Assembly (NCBI RefSeq): GCF_900089605.1
Contig: NZ_LT594324.1
Location: 5,890,001-5,954,000 of the forward strand
Source: Micromonospora narathiwatensis
Lineage (GTDB): Bacteria > Actinomycetota > Actinomycetes > Mycobacteriales > Micromonosporaceae
Direction of reading: 5' to 3'
DNA length: 64,000 nucleotides
Part shown: piece by piece, positions 42,861 through 51,684 of the stretch
How positions within the stretch are numbered: position 1 is the stretch's first letter
How the letters are laid out: the number at the start of each line of letters is the position of its first letter
The notes under the pieces: model-generated
What the model was told of the DNA's origin: nothing
Database searches by the model: none
The model's input: only the letters and a program-made list of their open reading frames with translations
Position numbers and translations under genes: made by a program

Positions 42861-43488
42861 CTGACAGGAGAGACACTGCGTGTCCGAACCCAGAAAATCT
42901 ATGTGGCAATCGCTAGACATGCTCGCCGTCGCTGGTTAGTCTTTCTACCGTTGAGTGCGGAGGGTGCAACAAAGACGCTGACGAAGCCGCCCACGACGGG
43001 CGATGGAGCGGGGCCCAGCTTCACGCGGCTCCCGCTCGGCACGACCAGTAAGAAGTGGAAGTTGAAGCAGTACGGCAGTACCCCGGGCGTGAGGCTTGCG
43101 CTCGGGCGCGACGACGCGGTGGGGCCAGCGTCAGGTTTCAGGGCTCCGCCGCAGGCAGTATCGGTCCGCCGGCGCCACAGCCAGGAGATCGTGGGCCGGG
43201 CGCCGGCGGACAGCACGCACACTTGAGCTAGAGGAAGACAGAGGAAAGGGAGGGCCGTACACCGTTGGATCGCCCGCCGCCGGCCGCATGTGACGGGCCG
43301 AGCGCGGACACCGCAGCTTCCATCGAACGAGAGGTGGTTCTCCGGTCACGCTTACGCGATCCCCGCACCCGAGGCCGTCTGGCCCGGGGCGGACATGACA
43401 AACCGACAGTCTTGTCGGTGATGGTGTTAGACCCGTTAACCCTGGGCCCCGGCGCTTTCCGCGCCGGGGCCCTCGATGTGGAGGTGGC
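42861..43488. other. Intergenic stretch without a supported gene
   Basis: No coherent coding frame on either strand apart from a strong hairpin at its right end. Probably eroded mobile-element DNA left of the MerR-like gene. Confidence 0.45.
43444..43472 (+). terminator. Strong hairpin before the MerR-like gene
   Basis: Perfect 12-bp arms GGGCCCCGGCGC / GCGCCGGGGCCC, 5-base loop; it would insulate the gene starting at 43489 from upstream transcripts. Confidence 0.75.
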
Positions 43489-43791
43489 ATGGGCCAACCC
43501 GATGACATGCTGGACGACGAGAACTACCCCGCCTACACGATGGGCCGCGCCGCGGAAATCGTCGGTTGCTCGCAGGACTTCCTGCGCCGGCTCGGCGAGG
43601 CGAAACTGATCGACCCGCACCGCTCCGCCGGCGGCCACCGCCGCTACTCCCGCTACCAGCTACGCCTGGCCGCCCGCGCCCATCGGATGTGCGAGCAGGG
43701 CACCGACATGGCGGCCGCCTGCCGCATCATCATCCTCGAAGACCAACTCGAAGAAGCCCTCCGACACAACCAATCCGACCCGACCCACTGA
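43489..43791 (+). CDS. Small MerR-type helix-turn-helix protein
   Basis: A 100-residue protein. The MerR-like DNA-binding domain is YTMGRAAEIVGCSQDFLRRLGEAKLIDPHRSAGGHRRYSRYQLRLAARAHRM. The following helix MAAACRIIILEDQLEEAL could dimerise it. There is no effector domain. Similar truncated MerR proteins act as local regulators or excisionases in mobile elements. ATG 43489 follows GTGGAGG. Isolated. Confidence 0.82.
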   Translation: MGQPDDMLDDENYPAYTMGRAAEIVGCSQDFLRRLGEAKLIDPHRSAGGHRRYSRYQLRLAARAHRMCEQGTDMAAACRIIILEDQLEEALRHNQSDPTH

Positions 43792-44569
43792 CCACTCCGC
43801 ACCGGTGGTAACCCCCGAGGCGACGCGAACCGTCACACGGTCCCGGCCTTGTCAAGGCAGGGACCGTCTGTCGTTTCCGACGTGGTCCCGAGCCGCTACC
43901 GCCACCCCGGGGCGCGGCCCGCCCCCGTCCAACTCGTCCAGCAGCGCTTGCACCCCCTGCACAAAGCGCCCGCGGCGACCGCGACGACACCTTCGACAAG
44001 GATGTAGCCCGCCGTCGCGTACGCAGAGTAACGACGAATAGACCGCGGCCCGTGGACAGGGGTAGATGAGTGGGCCGAGCAACGATCCGTCCTGGAACTC
44101 TGCCTGGCTGACGGAGACGATGTCGCCAACATGGTGCGCGAACGCTGCTGCCGATATCGGCAGGCATCGAATACGGGCGGCGAGGTGCTAGGGCTGCGCC
44201 CCCTCGATCTGGACGGCCTGGTCGCTGATGATCCCGCTGCATCGCACATCGGAGCGGTCCACCGAGTGTGGGGATGGCACACGATCGTCAACCGGGCTGA
44301 GGAGCACTTCGCCTAGCTACTTCGACCTGAAAAAGTCGCCGAAGGAGTCATCGGCTTGTCATGCGAGCGACTTGCGCAGGCCATTGTCAGTCCGTTTCGG
44401 GAAGTGAAGTAGTTGGCGCACCGCCAGGTCGCCGAGTGGGGCCGCCGCGCCGAAGATGATGCCGGCGGCCAGGAATCCGACGGCCGCCGCGGTGCTCGCC
44501 GGCCAGCGGCAGCCGCCACAACGGTGTCGATCGTCCAGACGGCTCGCCCGCCGCCGTCGACCTCACCCT
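43792..44569. other. Degenerate stretch with hairpin and short remnants
   Basis: A hairpin ACGGTCCCGGCCTT / AAGGCAGGGACCGT at 43837-43868 could terminate the MerR-like gene. At 44131-44316 a frame reads MVRERCCRYRQASN...HRVWGWHTIVNR without start signals. On the minus strand 44355-44490 encodes a membrane-like tail (AAAVGFLAAGIIFGAAAPLGDL). None is an intact gene. Confidence 0.35.
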
Positions 44570-45479
44570 TTATCCGGGTATGGGCGCGTTCGCATCGCGC
44601 CAGCGGCCGGGTGGCACGCCGTGGTGGCGGCGGAAGGCTGCCGCGAACGCGTTGGGTGAGGTGTAGCCGGTCCGGCGGGCGATCTGCTCCAGGGTGAGTT
44701 CGCCGACCAGGAGGTAGTCCCGGGCCAGGGTCAGACGCCAGTCGGTCAGGTACTGCATGGGGGTCTGTCCGAGCGCGCGTTCGAAGTTGCGGGCGAACGA
44801 TGGGCGTGACATGGCGGCCAGGCGGGCGAGTTCCGGGACGGTCCAGCTGCGTTGTGGCTCTTCGTGCATCGCCTGGAGCGCCCGGCCGAGCCGGGGATCC
44901 TCGGCGGCGCGGTACCACCGTGGCGCGGTCGGGTTCTGCTCGTAGGAGGCGCGTAGGACGAGGACGAGGAGGACGTCGAGCAGCCGGTCGAGCACGGTGT
45001 GGCTCCCGGGAGCCTGCTCCTGCAGCTCCCGCGAGATCAGGGAGACGACGTCGTGCACCTGGTCGTGAGCGGACGGCCGGATGACCAGCACGGGTGGGAG
45101 CGCCTGGAGGAGGCTTCGACCCACGTCACCGGAGAGGCGGTAGGCGCCGCACAAGAAGACGCAGGCGCCCGGATCGGCGGCATCGGTGTCCGCTGTGGCG
45201 GCCCAGAACTGTTCATGGGAGACGCACGTGCCGGGGCTCGGCTCGTCGGCGATGTGGTGGTCGCGCCCGCCGACGACGATCGCGAGGTCGCCGGGCAGCA
45301 GCCGCTGGGCCTCGGCCGGGTCGTCCAGCCAGAGCCATGCGTGGCCGCGCAGCACCGTGTGAAGGGAGAGCTGGATGGAGCCCGGCAGGGTCAACCCCCA
45401 GGGCGGCAGGGCTGCGGAGCGCGCGAAGACCGCTCCCAACGCTCGGGCCCGCACAAGATAATCCTGCAACACGTCCACG
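44570..45479 (-). CDS. AraC-family regulator with cupin_6 N-domain
   Basis: A 302-residue regulator. The cupin_6 sensor domain begins VDVLQDYLVRARALGAVFARSAALPPWG and contains LPGDLAIVVGGRDHHIAD. The C-terminal double helix-turn-helix has ELARLAAMSRPSFARNFERALG and LEQIARRTGYTSPNAFAAAFRRHHG. GTG 45479 fits the usual MDVL start of this subfamily; ATG 45519 is an upstream alternative. Divergent from an NmrA-VOC pair it probably regulates. Confidence 0.87.
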
Positions 45480-45553
45480 GGGTGAGCGTAACGCGTTGCT
45501 ATCTGAGCGCAATACGCATTCATACGCGCATCACGGTATGACACCGTAGAGGC

Positions 45554-46402
45554 ATGACCGAATCGCAGCCCACCGTCCTCGTCCTCGGCGCGACCGGCAA
45601 GACCGGGTCCCGCGTCGTCTCCCGCCTCCGCAGCGGCGGTGTCGCGGTCCGCACGGCGGCGCGATCCGGCGCTGACGTGGCCTTCGACTGGAGCGACCGC
45701 GGCACCTATGCCTCGGCGGTAGCGGGCGTCACCCGGGTTTACCTGATGGCGCCCGTCCTGCGCATCGACTTCGCCGCGGACGTCGCGGCGTTCCTCGACG
45801 AGGCCGAGTCGGCCGAGGTCGAGCATGTGACCTTCCTGAGCGCGTACGGGATGGAGCACGCGCCGGCCGAGTTCGCCCCTCGGGCGGTCGAGCTGGACCT
45901 GAGCAGGCGAAATCGGCTGACCCACACCATCTTGCGTCCGGCGTGGTTCATGCAGAACTTCAGCGAGACGTTCCTCAAGCCGGTGAACGGCGCCGTCGTC
46001 GTGCCCACCGGCGACGGTGCTGAGGCGTTCATCGACGTCGAAGACATCGCGGCCGTGGCCGCGACCACGCTGACCGACCCGGTTGCGCACGCCGGTGCGG
46101 CGTACAGCCTGACGGGGCCGCAGGCCCTCACCGTTGCCGAGGCCACCGCGATCATCGGCAAGGCCGCCGGCCAGCCCGTCGTCCACCAGGACATCGACCG
46201 CGAGGCATGGATTGCCGCCGTGCTGGCGACCGGCGTCCCCACCGACTACGGCATCGTCCTCCGCCAGCTGACCGAAACGGTCGCGTCCGGCAACGGGTCG
46301 CGTCCCGACGACACCGTAGAGAAGATCACCGGCAACCCGGCGCGGACCTTCCGGGAGTTCGCCCGCACGAACGCCGCCGTATTCCGTGAGAGCTCGAAAT
46401 GA
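45554..46402 (+). CDS. NmrA-like NAD(P)-binding oxidoreductase
   Basis: A 282-residue protein. Rossmann fold VLVLGATGKTGSRVVSRL, then VEHVTFLSAYGMEH and TILRPAWFMQNF, typical of the NmrA/QOR2-like SDR group that senses or reduces with NAD(P)H. Substrate unknown. It overlaps the next gene by ATGA, forming an operon divergent from the AraC regulator. Confidence 0.88.
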   Translation: MTESQPTVLVLGATGKTGSRVVSRLRSGGVAVRTAARSGADVAFDWSDRGTYASAVAGVTRVYLMAPVLRIDFAADVAAFLDEAESAEVEHVTFLSAYGMEHAPAEFAPRAVELDLSRRNRLTHTILRPAWFMQNFSETFLKPVNGAVVVPTGDGAEAFIDVEDIAAVAATTLTDPVAHAGAAYSLTGPQALTVAEATAIIGKAAGQPVVHQDIDREAWIAAVLATGVPTDYGIVLRQLTETVASGNGSRPDDTVEKITGNPARTFREFARTNAAVFRESSK

Positions 46403-46821
46403 TCGACCACGTCTACATCTCGGTCACCGACGTCGACACGGCGTCGGCGCTCTACCTCACCGCCCTCGGGCCCCTTGGCTGGAAAGAGGTCGGCTACTAC
46501 CGGGCCTCCTCCGGGCCGGACAACGTGCCCGACCTGTTCGGCATCGGTGACGCCGCCTACCTCTCCACCGGCGTCGGCTCGAGCATCTGGCTGCGGCAGC
46601 GCAATGCCGGCGAGACGGGCCTCTACCTCGGCATCCGCTGTGACAGCAACGACGCCGTCGACGCGGCATACGCCGCAGCCATCAGGGCCGGCGGCATCGA
46701 CGAGGGGAGGCCGGCCGAGCGAACCTACTTTGCGCCCGGCTACTACGCCGCCAACGTCGCCGACACCGATGGCAACCGGCTGGAATTCGCCCATAAAGCG
46801 CAACTCCAGCCTCGCCGGTGA
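46399..46821 (+). CDS. VOC-family (glyoxalase-like) protein
   Basis: A 140-residue single VOC module. It starts MIDHVYISVTDVDTASALYL with a His metal ligand, and ends YYAANVADTDGNRLEF with the terminal Glu ligand. Such proteins include glyoxalases and dioxygenases; this one is unassigned. Coupled by 4-bp overlap to the NmrA-like gene. Confidence 0.87.
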   Translation: MIDHVYISVTDVDTASALYLTALGPLGWKEVGYYRASSGPDNVPDLFGIGDAAYLSTGVGSSIWLRQRNAGETGLYLGIRCDSNDAVDAAYAAAIRAGGIDEGRPAERTYFAPGYYAANVADTDGNRLEFAHKAQLQPRR

Positions 46822-47250
46822 CGAGCCGCCCACGATCACCACGGCCAGAACCAAGGACGATTCTCCAAGAACTCCTTTCTCAGGGACTCGTCGCAGGCGT
46901 TTCACTCCGGTACTGTTCGCGATCTTGATGCTCGTGATCCGGGTGAAGGCGCACAAGTAAGGTGACTCGCAGGCGGGCGATCTGCTCAAAAATGTCAGGT
47001 GGCAGGAAGCGCCGGCATGTCCGGTCTCGGGACCTGCGTGGCCGCCTCCACCCTGTCCCACGGCTGCCAGTAGGCGGCGGAATAGCTACACGTGTCCGGT
47101 ACGTCCCGAGACTGCCCGCGTCGTGATCTGAGCCAACGCTCGAAGCCCGCGGAGGGCTACCGCCGAGGCGCGCCATGCCGGCTGGCGGCTCCCGGGCCGG
47201 TGGAGCGGGCGGCCACATCATGATCTTGGATGGTGTGCGCGGGTGTGGGC
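46822..47250. other. Noncoding stretch before the tRNA-flank repeat
   Basis: No supported gene; the longer frames here are Arg/Pro-rich and lack start signals. It ends where the tRNA-Arg flank duplication begins. Confidence 0.4.
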
Positions 47251-47484
47251 TCTCCAGCGGACGCCAACCCAGGTTAACCGGTGCCAACGCGGGTCACCGT
47301 GGCCGACCGCCGGTCGCAAACCGGGTTCGTGTGCTCGGGGTGTGGTCCTGGCCTGGGAGAACAGGGGTGCGGGTGACGTGGGTGAACGTGGGCCACTCCC
47401 TGCCACCCCAAAGTGAACCCCCCAGGTCGCTAGACTAGGCCCTCGCGCCCTCGTAGCTCAGGGGATAGAGCAACGGTTTCCTAA
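47251..47484 (+). repeat. Left copy of the tRNA-Arg(CCU) upstream region plus 5' half
   Basis: About 234 bp, roughly 90% identical by eye to 56094-56328. Shared blocks include GTGTGCTCGGGGTGTGGTCC, GACGTGGGTGAACGTGGGCC and the promoter-like GGTCGCTAGACTAGGCCCTC. Identity ends abruptly after CCTAA of the anticodon loop. The two copies differ by scattered substitutions and short indels, so they are not a recent duplication. Confidence 0.88.
47447..47484 (+). pseudogene. tRNA-Arg(CCU) 5' half, truncated in the anticodon loop
   Basis: Matches bases 1-38 of the intact tRNA at 56291 with one substitution (AACGG for ATCGG). The sequence then diverges completely (CCCGACGCT for ACCGTGTGT), so no anticodon 3' strand, T-arm or acceptor 3' strand exists. 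Confidence 0.88.
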
Positions 47485-47643
47485 CCCGACGCTCCGCCGG
47501 TGTCCACAGGCCGATGACCTGCGGCTTTCTGTCTTCTGCCGTTGCGTGCCGGTCGCTTCGCGGGCTCGCTGCGATCGCTTGCTGAAGATCAGCTGGAACG
47601 TTGCGGGTTCTGCGTGTACAGGCTTACGCAGTCGGGAGCCGAG

Positions 47644-48291
47644 TCATCCTTCCTCGTCGTCGAGCAGTTCGCGGCGCCATTCGGCGAATCGGCTGCGGAG
47701 TTTGTCCAGCGCTGGGCCGGTGACGCCGTACTGGGCGAAGTCGTCGGGATCGAGCTGGGTGGCTTGTCCGAGGGCGTCGGCGAAGATGCGCGGGTCGAAG
47801 CCCCGGTCGGCGCGCTGGGCGAGGGTGAGGAGGGCTTCGCGGGTGTAGCGGCCGGATCGGAGCGTGGCGTCGATGTCGATGAAGTCGCGGGCGAACGCTC
47901 GTCCGTAGAGTGCGCTCATCTTGTTCGCGACCGCGTCGTCGGGGTGGAGGACCGGTCCGATCGCCATGAGGATCGGTTCGTTGGCACGCCAGTCCACGCC
48001 GAGTTCGACCTTGGAAACCCGGATACCGTCGGTGACGGCCAGCCGGGCGAAGGTGTCGTACTGGCGCTCGGTCTCGACGGTCAGGCCATCATCTCGGTAG
48101 GCGTGCACGATGGCGGTGACCGCGGCGGTGAACTCCTGCCGGCGGTCCCAGGCGGTGAACAGGTCGACGTCCTCGCTGGGCCGCTCGAGAAGTCCGGCGG
48201 CCTGCACCGCGTAGCCGCCGGCCAGCGCGAAGCCGTATCGTTCGGCGGCCGCGAGCCCGGTACGGGCGAGGCGTTCGTGGAAGGGGTCCAC
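47644..48291 (-). CDS. AbiEii/AbiGii-type nucleotidyltransferase toxin
   Basis: A 215-residue DNA-polymerase-beta-fold protein. The nucleotidyltransferase signature is LAGGYAVQAAGLLERPSEDVDLF (Gly25-Gly26, Asp41, Asp43), followed by a conserved Lys motif HPDDAVANKMSALYGRAFARDFIDIDA. AbiEii toxins arrest growth to block phages, paired with a DNA-binding antitoxin encoded just upstream. Start GTG 48291, 2 bp after the antitoxin stop. Substrate (tRNA or other) unknown. Confidence 0.9.
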   Translation of the reverse strand: MDPFHERLARTGLAAAERYGFALAGGYAVQAAGLLERPSEDVDLFTAWDRRQEFTAAVTAIVHAYRDDGLTVETERQYDTFARLAVTDGIRVSKVELGVDWRANEPILMAIGPVLHPDDAVANKMSALYGRAFARDFIDIDATLRSGRYTREALLTLAQRADRGFDPRIFADALGQATQLDPDDFAQYGVTGPALDKLRSRFAEWRRELLDDEEG

Positions 48292-48293
48292 CG

Positions 48294-48860
48294 CTACGCC
48301 GCGTTGATGCGGGTGGCGGCGAGTTCGGGGAAGGCTTCCTCCCAGCGCTGGCGGAGTTGGGGGGGCAGCCAGAGGGTGGGCCAGAGCCGCCCGAGGAGGT
48401 CGGCGTCGAGCCAGGTGTTCAGGTCCTCGACCGTGCTGGCTTCGGTGAGCACCACCTTGTACATGCTGGCCAGGCGTGCGGCCCGGTTCAGGTCGTACTC
48501 GGCGTGCCCGGACCAGTCGAGATGACGCGGAAGCGTCACCGTGCCCTCGGTCGGGCCGTGCAGCGCGGCGAGGGTTTCGGCCACCACGTAGGGCTTCCGG
48601 TCGCCGTAGGGCCGGTAGTCTGCTGGCGGCTGGGGTGACGTCCTGCGCCGGCTGATGTTGGTCGCCCGCCGGACCTCCGGTCGTAGCGCCTGACGGATCG
48701 TCTCCCGGCTGTATCCGGTGACCCGCTGCAGATCCACCGGCCGCCAGCCGGCCGCGTGAAACGCCCGGAGCTGCTCGTCCCGCTCGGTCAACGCAGCCGC
48801 CCGCGTCGCCTCGTACCGGGAGACAACCGCGTGCAGCTCATCCTCGGAAAACCGGCCCAT
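48294..48860 (-). CDS. Helix-turn-helix antitoxin partner of the AbiEii-type toxin
   Basis: A 188-residue protein. N-terminal helix-turn-helix GWRPVDLQRVTGYSRETIRQAL, then a linker (RRTSPQPPADYRPYG) and a C-terminal domain with WSGHAEYDLNRAARLASMYKVVLTEAST. First gene of a two-gene operon with the nucleotidyltransferase. Role as antitoxin/autorepressor is inferred from position; it is not a canonical AbiEi winged helix. Confidence 0.72.
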   Translation of the reverse strand: MGRFSEDELHAVVSRYEATRAAALTERDEQLRAFHAAGWRPVDLQRVTGYSRETIRQALRPEVRRATNISRRRTSPQPPADYRPYGDRKPYVVAETLAALHGPTEGTVTLPRHLDWSGHAEYDLNRAARLASMYKVVLTEASTVEDLNTWLDADLLGRLWPTLWLPPQLRQRWEEAFPELAATRINAA

Positions 48861-48956
48861 GCCCGTAGCCTACTACGCTAGGCCAAGCGCGCTTGGCATC
48901 TTTGTCATATCCCTGTAGTCGGCGGGACCAGTCATGGTGATCGCGATGGGATGCGC

Positions 48957-51305
48957 TCATGTTCTGGTGAAGCCGAGGGCCCGGTATCCGGGCATGCGGC
49001 GTGGGGAGTGAGGCGGCGAGGATGGGTGTGGCCGGGTCGTGGTAGTCGTGGACCTCGGCGAGGTCCTTGCCGGGTGCGGTGCGGATGACGCGGCCGGCGC
49101 ATTGGACGAGTAGGCCGTCGTAGGAGATCGGGCCGGCGAGGAAGAGGGTGTCGAGGGCGGGGGCGTCGAAGCCTTCGCCGATGAACGGTGTGGTGCCGAT
49201 GACGAGCGGCCGGCGCCGGCTTTGGCGCCGTCGAGCCGGTCAACGATGATCCGCCGTTCGCGGGTGCTCATCGCGCCTTGGAGCACGAGCGGCTGGTGTC
49301 CGCGTGCTGCGAGCAGGGCGGTGAGGGCCTCGACCTGGGCGACCCGTCGGGTCAGGACGAGACAGTTGCGGCCGCGGGTCAGGGCTTCGGCGACGTCGTC
49401 GGCGATCTGGGTGTTGCGGGGCTCGTCGAGGGCCAGTCGCCGGTGTACCTCGGCGAGCGCACCGGGTGCGTCCAGGTCGATGTCGCCGGGTTGGAAGGTG
49501 GTCTCGTGGATGTGCAGCGCTCGACGGGGTCCAACGTCGGCGTGCATCGCCGCCGCGAGGGTGCCGGGTTCCTCGTCGGTCAGGGTGTGGCGGACGGGTC
49601 CGAGTTGCCAGGTGACGAGTTGGCCGAGGCCGTCGCGTCGGGTGGGGGTGGCGGTGAGGCCGAGCCAGAACTGCGCGGCGATCCGTTTGACCGAGTGCTC
49701 GTAGGCTGCGGCGCCGAGGTGGTGGCATTCGTCGACGATGACGTGCCCGTACCCCTGGGTCAGGGTGGCGATGTCGTCGTGCCGCGCGAGGGAGGGCAGC
49801 AGCGCGATGTCCACGGTGCCGGTGAGCTTGCGTCGGCCGCCGCCGAGTTGGCCAGGCTTGATGCCGAGGAACTGTTGGATGCGGGTGCGCCACTGGTCGG
49901 CGAGGGCTTTGCGGTCGACGAGGACGAGGGTGGAGGTGTTGCGTTCGGCGATCACGGCGCAGGCCATGACGGTTTTGCCGGAGCCCGGTGGGGCGACCAG
50001 GATTCCGTCGTCGTGGGCGAGAAGTGCGCCGACCGCGTTGGCTTGCTTGCTGGTGAGTTCGGCGGCGAACGCGGTGTCGATCTCGGTCCCGGAGTTCCGT
50101 GCGTCCGCGACGGCCAGTCGCGACCCGGCGTGTTCGACGATGGCGGCGATGGTGTGCCGCAGGCCCCGCGGGAGGACCAGGCGGTCATCGAGGGTGAGGT
50201 CGTAGCCCTGGATGAAGCGTGGGGTGTCCCAGGTGGACTTGCGGAGTCGCTGCAGCTCGTAGAACTTCGGGTTGGCCATGGCGGCGGCGTGCTTGAACGT
50301 CGCCAGTGCGGCAGGGGTCAGCTGGGCGGCGTCGATGCTCAGCCCGGCACCGGCCTCCGCGTGGACCACCGGAGGCAGCGGAGGACGGACCTGGGTCGCC
50401 GCGGATCGGCTCATCGTGGCGACGTCGGCACCGGTGACGGCTTGTTTGGCCTGCCGGGCGATCTGTTCGGCGTCGCCGGGGCTGAGCCGGTCCAGCGTCG
50501 ACAGGAATGCCCACTGGTCGGCGTACGGCTCGAGGGTGCCGAGGTCGAGGAAGGTGGTCAGTCCGTCCTTGCGGCGGCGGCCCTGTAGCGGTGCGGCGAT
50601 GAGGTTGCCGAAGCCACCCTCGGGCAGCACGTCCTGGTTGGGGAACAGCCGGTCGTACGAGCGGAGGTCCATCGACCCGCGAAGCACCATCGCCTCACGG
50701 AGAAGGACGGTGCCGACGGCGCGTGCGGTGGCGGCGGAAACGGCGCCGGTGAAGAAGACCCACACGTGGGCGCCGCGGCCTGACTGGGAGATCTCCAACG
50801 CGGCGGGCACCGCGCTGGCCCGCGCTGCTTTCACGTACGCGAGGGCGTCGAGCATCGCCGTCGGCCCGTCGAAGTCGGCCACGACGAAGTGGCAGATGTT
50901 GCCGGGCATCAGCGGGTACAGGCCCATGAACACGTCGCCGACCAGATGCGCCGCGACGACCTCCGTCGTCCGGGGCAGGTAGGCGGCACCGCGCCGGTCC
51001 ATACCCTTGCGCCAACCGCCGGCGACCGCGGGCATCCACCCAGCAGCGCCGGTACGGGCGTTGTTCCACCGCACGGCGTACACGTCGGCCCTGGCCCGGA
51101 ACCGGTCGGCGAACAACGTCAGCTTGTCCTGTGCCGGCGAAGCCATGGTGACCAGCCCTGGCGGGTCCACCGGCGCGGACAACTGCTCCGGTGCCGCAGT
51201 CGTGTCCTGGCCGCGCAGCTCCAGCAGACGCGCCAGTCGGGCGTTCTCCGCCCGTAACCGCTCCACCTCCCGCCGAAGATCGACGAACTCGGCCACCGAA
51301 CCCAT
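48957..51305 (-). CDS. TOTE-type primase-helicase with two apparent frameshifts
   Basis: About 782 codons. N-terminal coiled coil, then an archaeo-eukaryotic primase-like domain (FVVADFDG with the acidic pair near residue 141; SGRGAHVWVFF near 180). An SF2 helicase follows: Walker A APPGSGKTVM (about 438), DECHH (about 525), TATPTRRDG. Near 49205 the frame shifts: the expected PLVIGTTPFIGEGFDAPALD and QCAGRVIRT continue in the next frame, and the original frame resumes near 49010 for the final RRMPGYRALGF. So the helicase C-lobe is disrupted unless these are sequencing errors. Start ATG 51305 behind GAGG. Divergent from the next genes. Confidence 0.83.
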   Translation of the reverse strand: MGSVAEFVDLRREVERLRAENARLARLLELRGQDTTAAPEQLSAPVDPPGLVTMASPAQDKLTLFADRFRARADVYAVRWNNARTGAAGWMPAVAGGWRKGMDRRGAAYLPRTTEVVAAHLVGDVFMGLYPLMPGNICHFVVADFDGPTAMLDALAYVKAARASAVPAALEISQSGRGAHVWVFFTGAVSAATARAVGTVLLREAMVLRGSMDLRSYDRLFPNQDVLPEGGFGNLIAAPLQGRRRKDGLTTFLDLGTLEPYADQWAFLSTLDRLSPGDAEQIARQAKQAVTGADVATMSRSAATQVRPPLPPVVHAEAGAGLSIDAAQLTPAALATFKHAAAMANPKFYELQRLRKSTWDTPRFIQGYDLTLDDRLVLPRGLRHTIAAIVEHAGSRLAVADARNSGTEIDTAFAAELTSKQANAVGALLAHDDGILVAPPGSGKTVMACAVIAERNTSTLVLVDRKALADQWRTRIQQFLGIKPGQLGGGRRKLTGTVDIALLPSLARHDDIATLTQGYGHVIVDECHHLGAAAYEHSVKRIAAQFWLGLTATPTRRDGLGQLVTWQLGPVRHTLTDEEPGTLAAAMHADVGPRRALHIHETTFQPGDIDLDAPGALAEVHRRLALDEPRNTQIADDVAEALTRGRNCLVLTRRVAQVEALTALLAARGHQPLVLQGAMSTRERRIIVDRLDGAKAGAGRSSSAPHRSSAKASTPPPSTPSSSPARSPTTAYSSNAPAASSAPHPARTSPRSTTTTTRPHPSSPPHSPRRMPGYRALGFTRT

Positions 51306-51366
51306 GCCGACCATCCTCGCGCATCGGGCTCCGAGCACCCTGACGCCGGTCCGCTATCCTCCGCCG

Positions 51367-51678
51367 ATGGCATCGAAGGGGACTGCCGCGCTGGAGGCGA
51401 TGATCGAGGAAGCCACCGTCGATACGGATGGTTACGAGGACGAGCGCGCCGGCCTGTTCGCCATGATCGAGGAGCATCTGGCGGTGCCGTTCACCACCAC
51501 CGTCCTCGGCGTCGAGGTCACCGTGCGGAAGGTCGAGCTGGCAGCGGACAGCGTCGTCGCGGTCTGCGTCCGGGACCGCCACTGGCAGCGGGTCGGCCTA
51601 CTCGACCTTCCGCTACCCACCCCTACGCCGGACGGCGCCGCGTGGATCGACGCCTACCGGCACTGGGCCGGAAGGTAG
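51367..51678 (+). CDS. Small acidic protein of unknown function
   Basis: A 103-residue acidic protein (LEAMIEEATVDTDGYEDERAGLFAMIEEHLAVPF, then a beta-rich half VLGVEVTVRKVELA). Relatives are often labelled calcium-binding without proof. Its start is 61 bp from the divergent primase-helicase and it precedes a 383-residue orphan by 6 bp. Confidence 0.72.
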   Translation: MASKGTAALEAMIEEATVDTDGYEDERAGLFAMIEEHLAVPFTTTVLGVEVTVRKVELAADSVVAVCVRDRHWQRVGLLDLPLPTPTPDGAAWIDAYRHWAGR

Positions 51679-51684
51679 GCCGCT

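Noticed and set aside
42899..43226. Overlapping open frames on both strands right of the dead recombinase
   Set aside because: Neither shows a start signal or protein-like composition.
44131..44316. Short frame MVRERCCRYRQ...
   Set aside because: No ribosome site, no family, and surrounded by decayed sequence.
46880..47287. Minus-strand frame of 135 codons
   Set aside because: Arg/Pro-rich, no start signals, and overlaps the tRNA-flank repeat.
47447..47484. Apparent second tRNA-Arg
   Set aside because: Only the 5' half exists; no 3' strands for anticodon, T or acceptor stems, so it cannot be functional.
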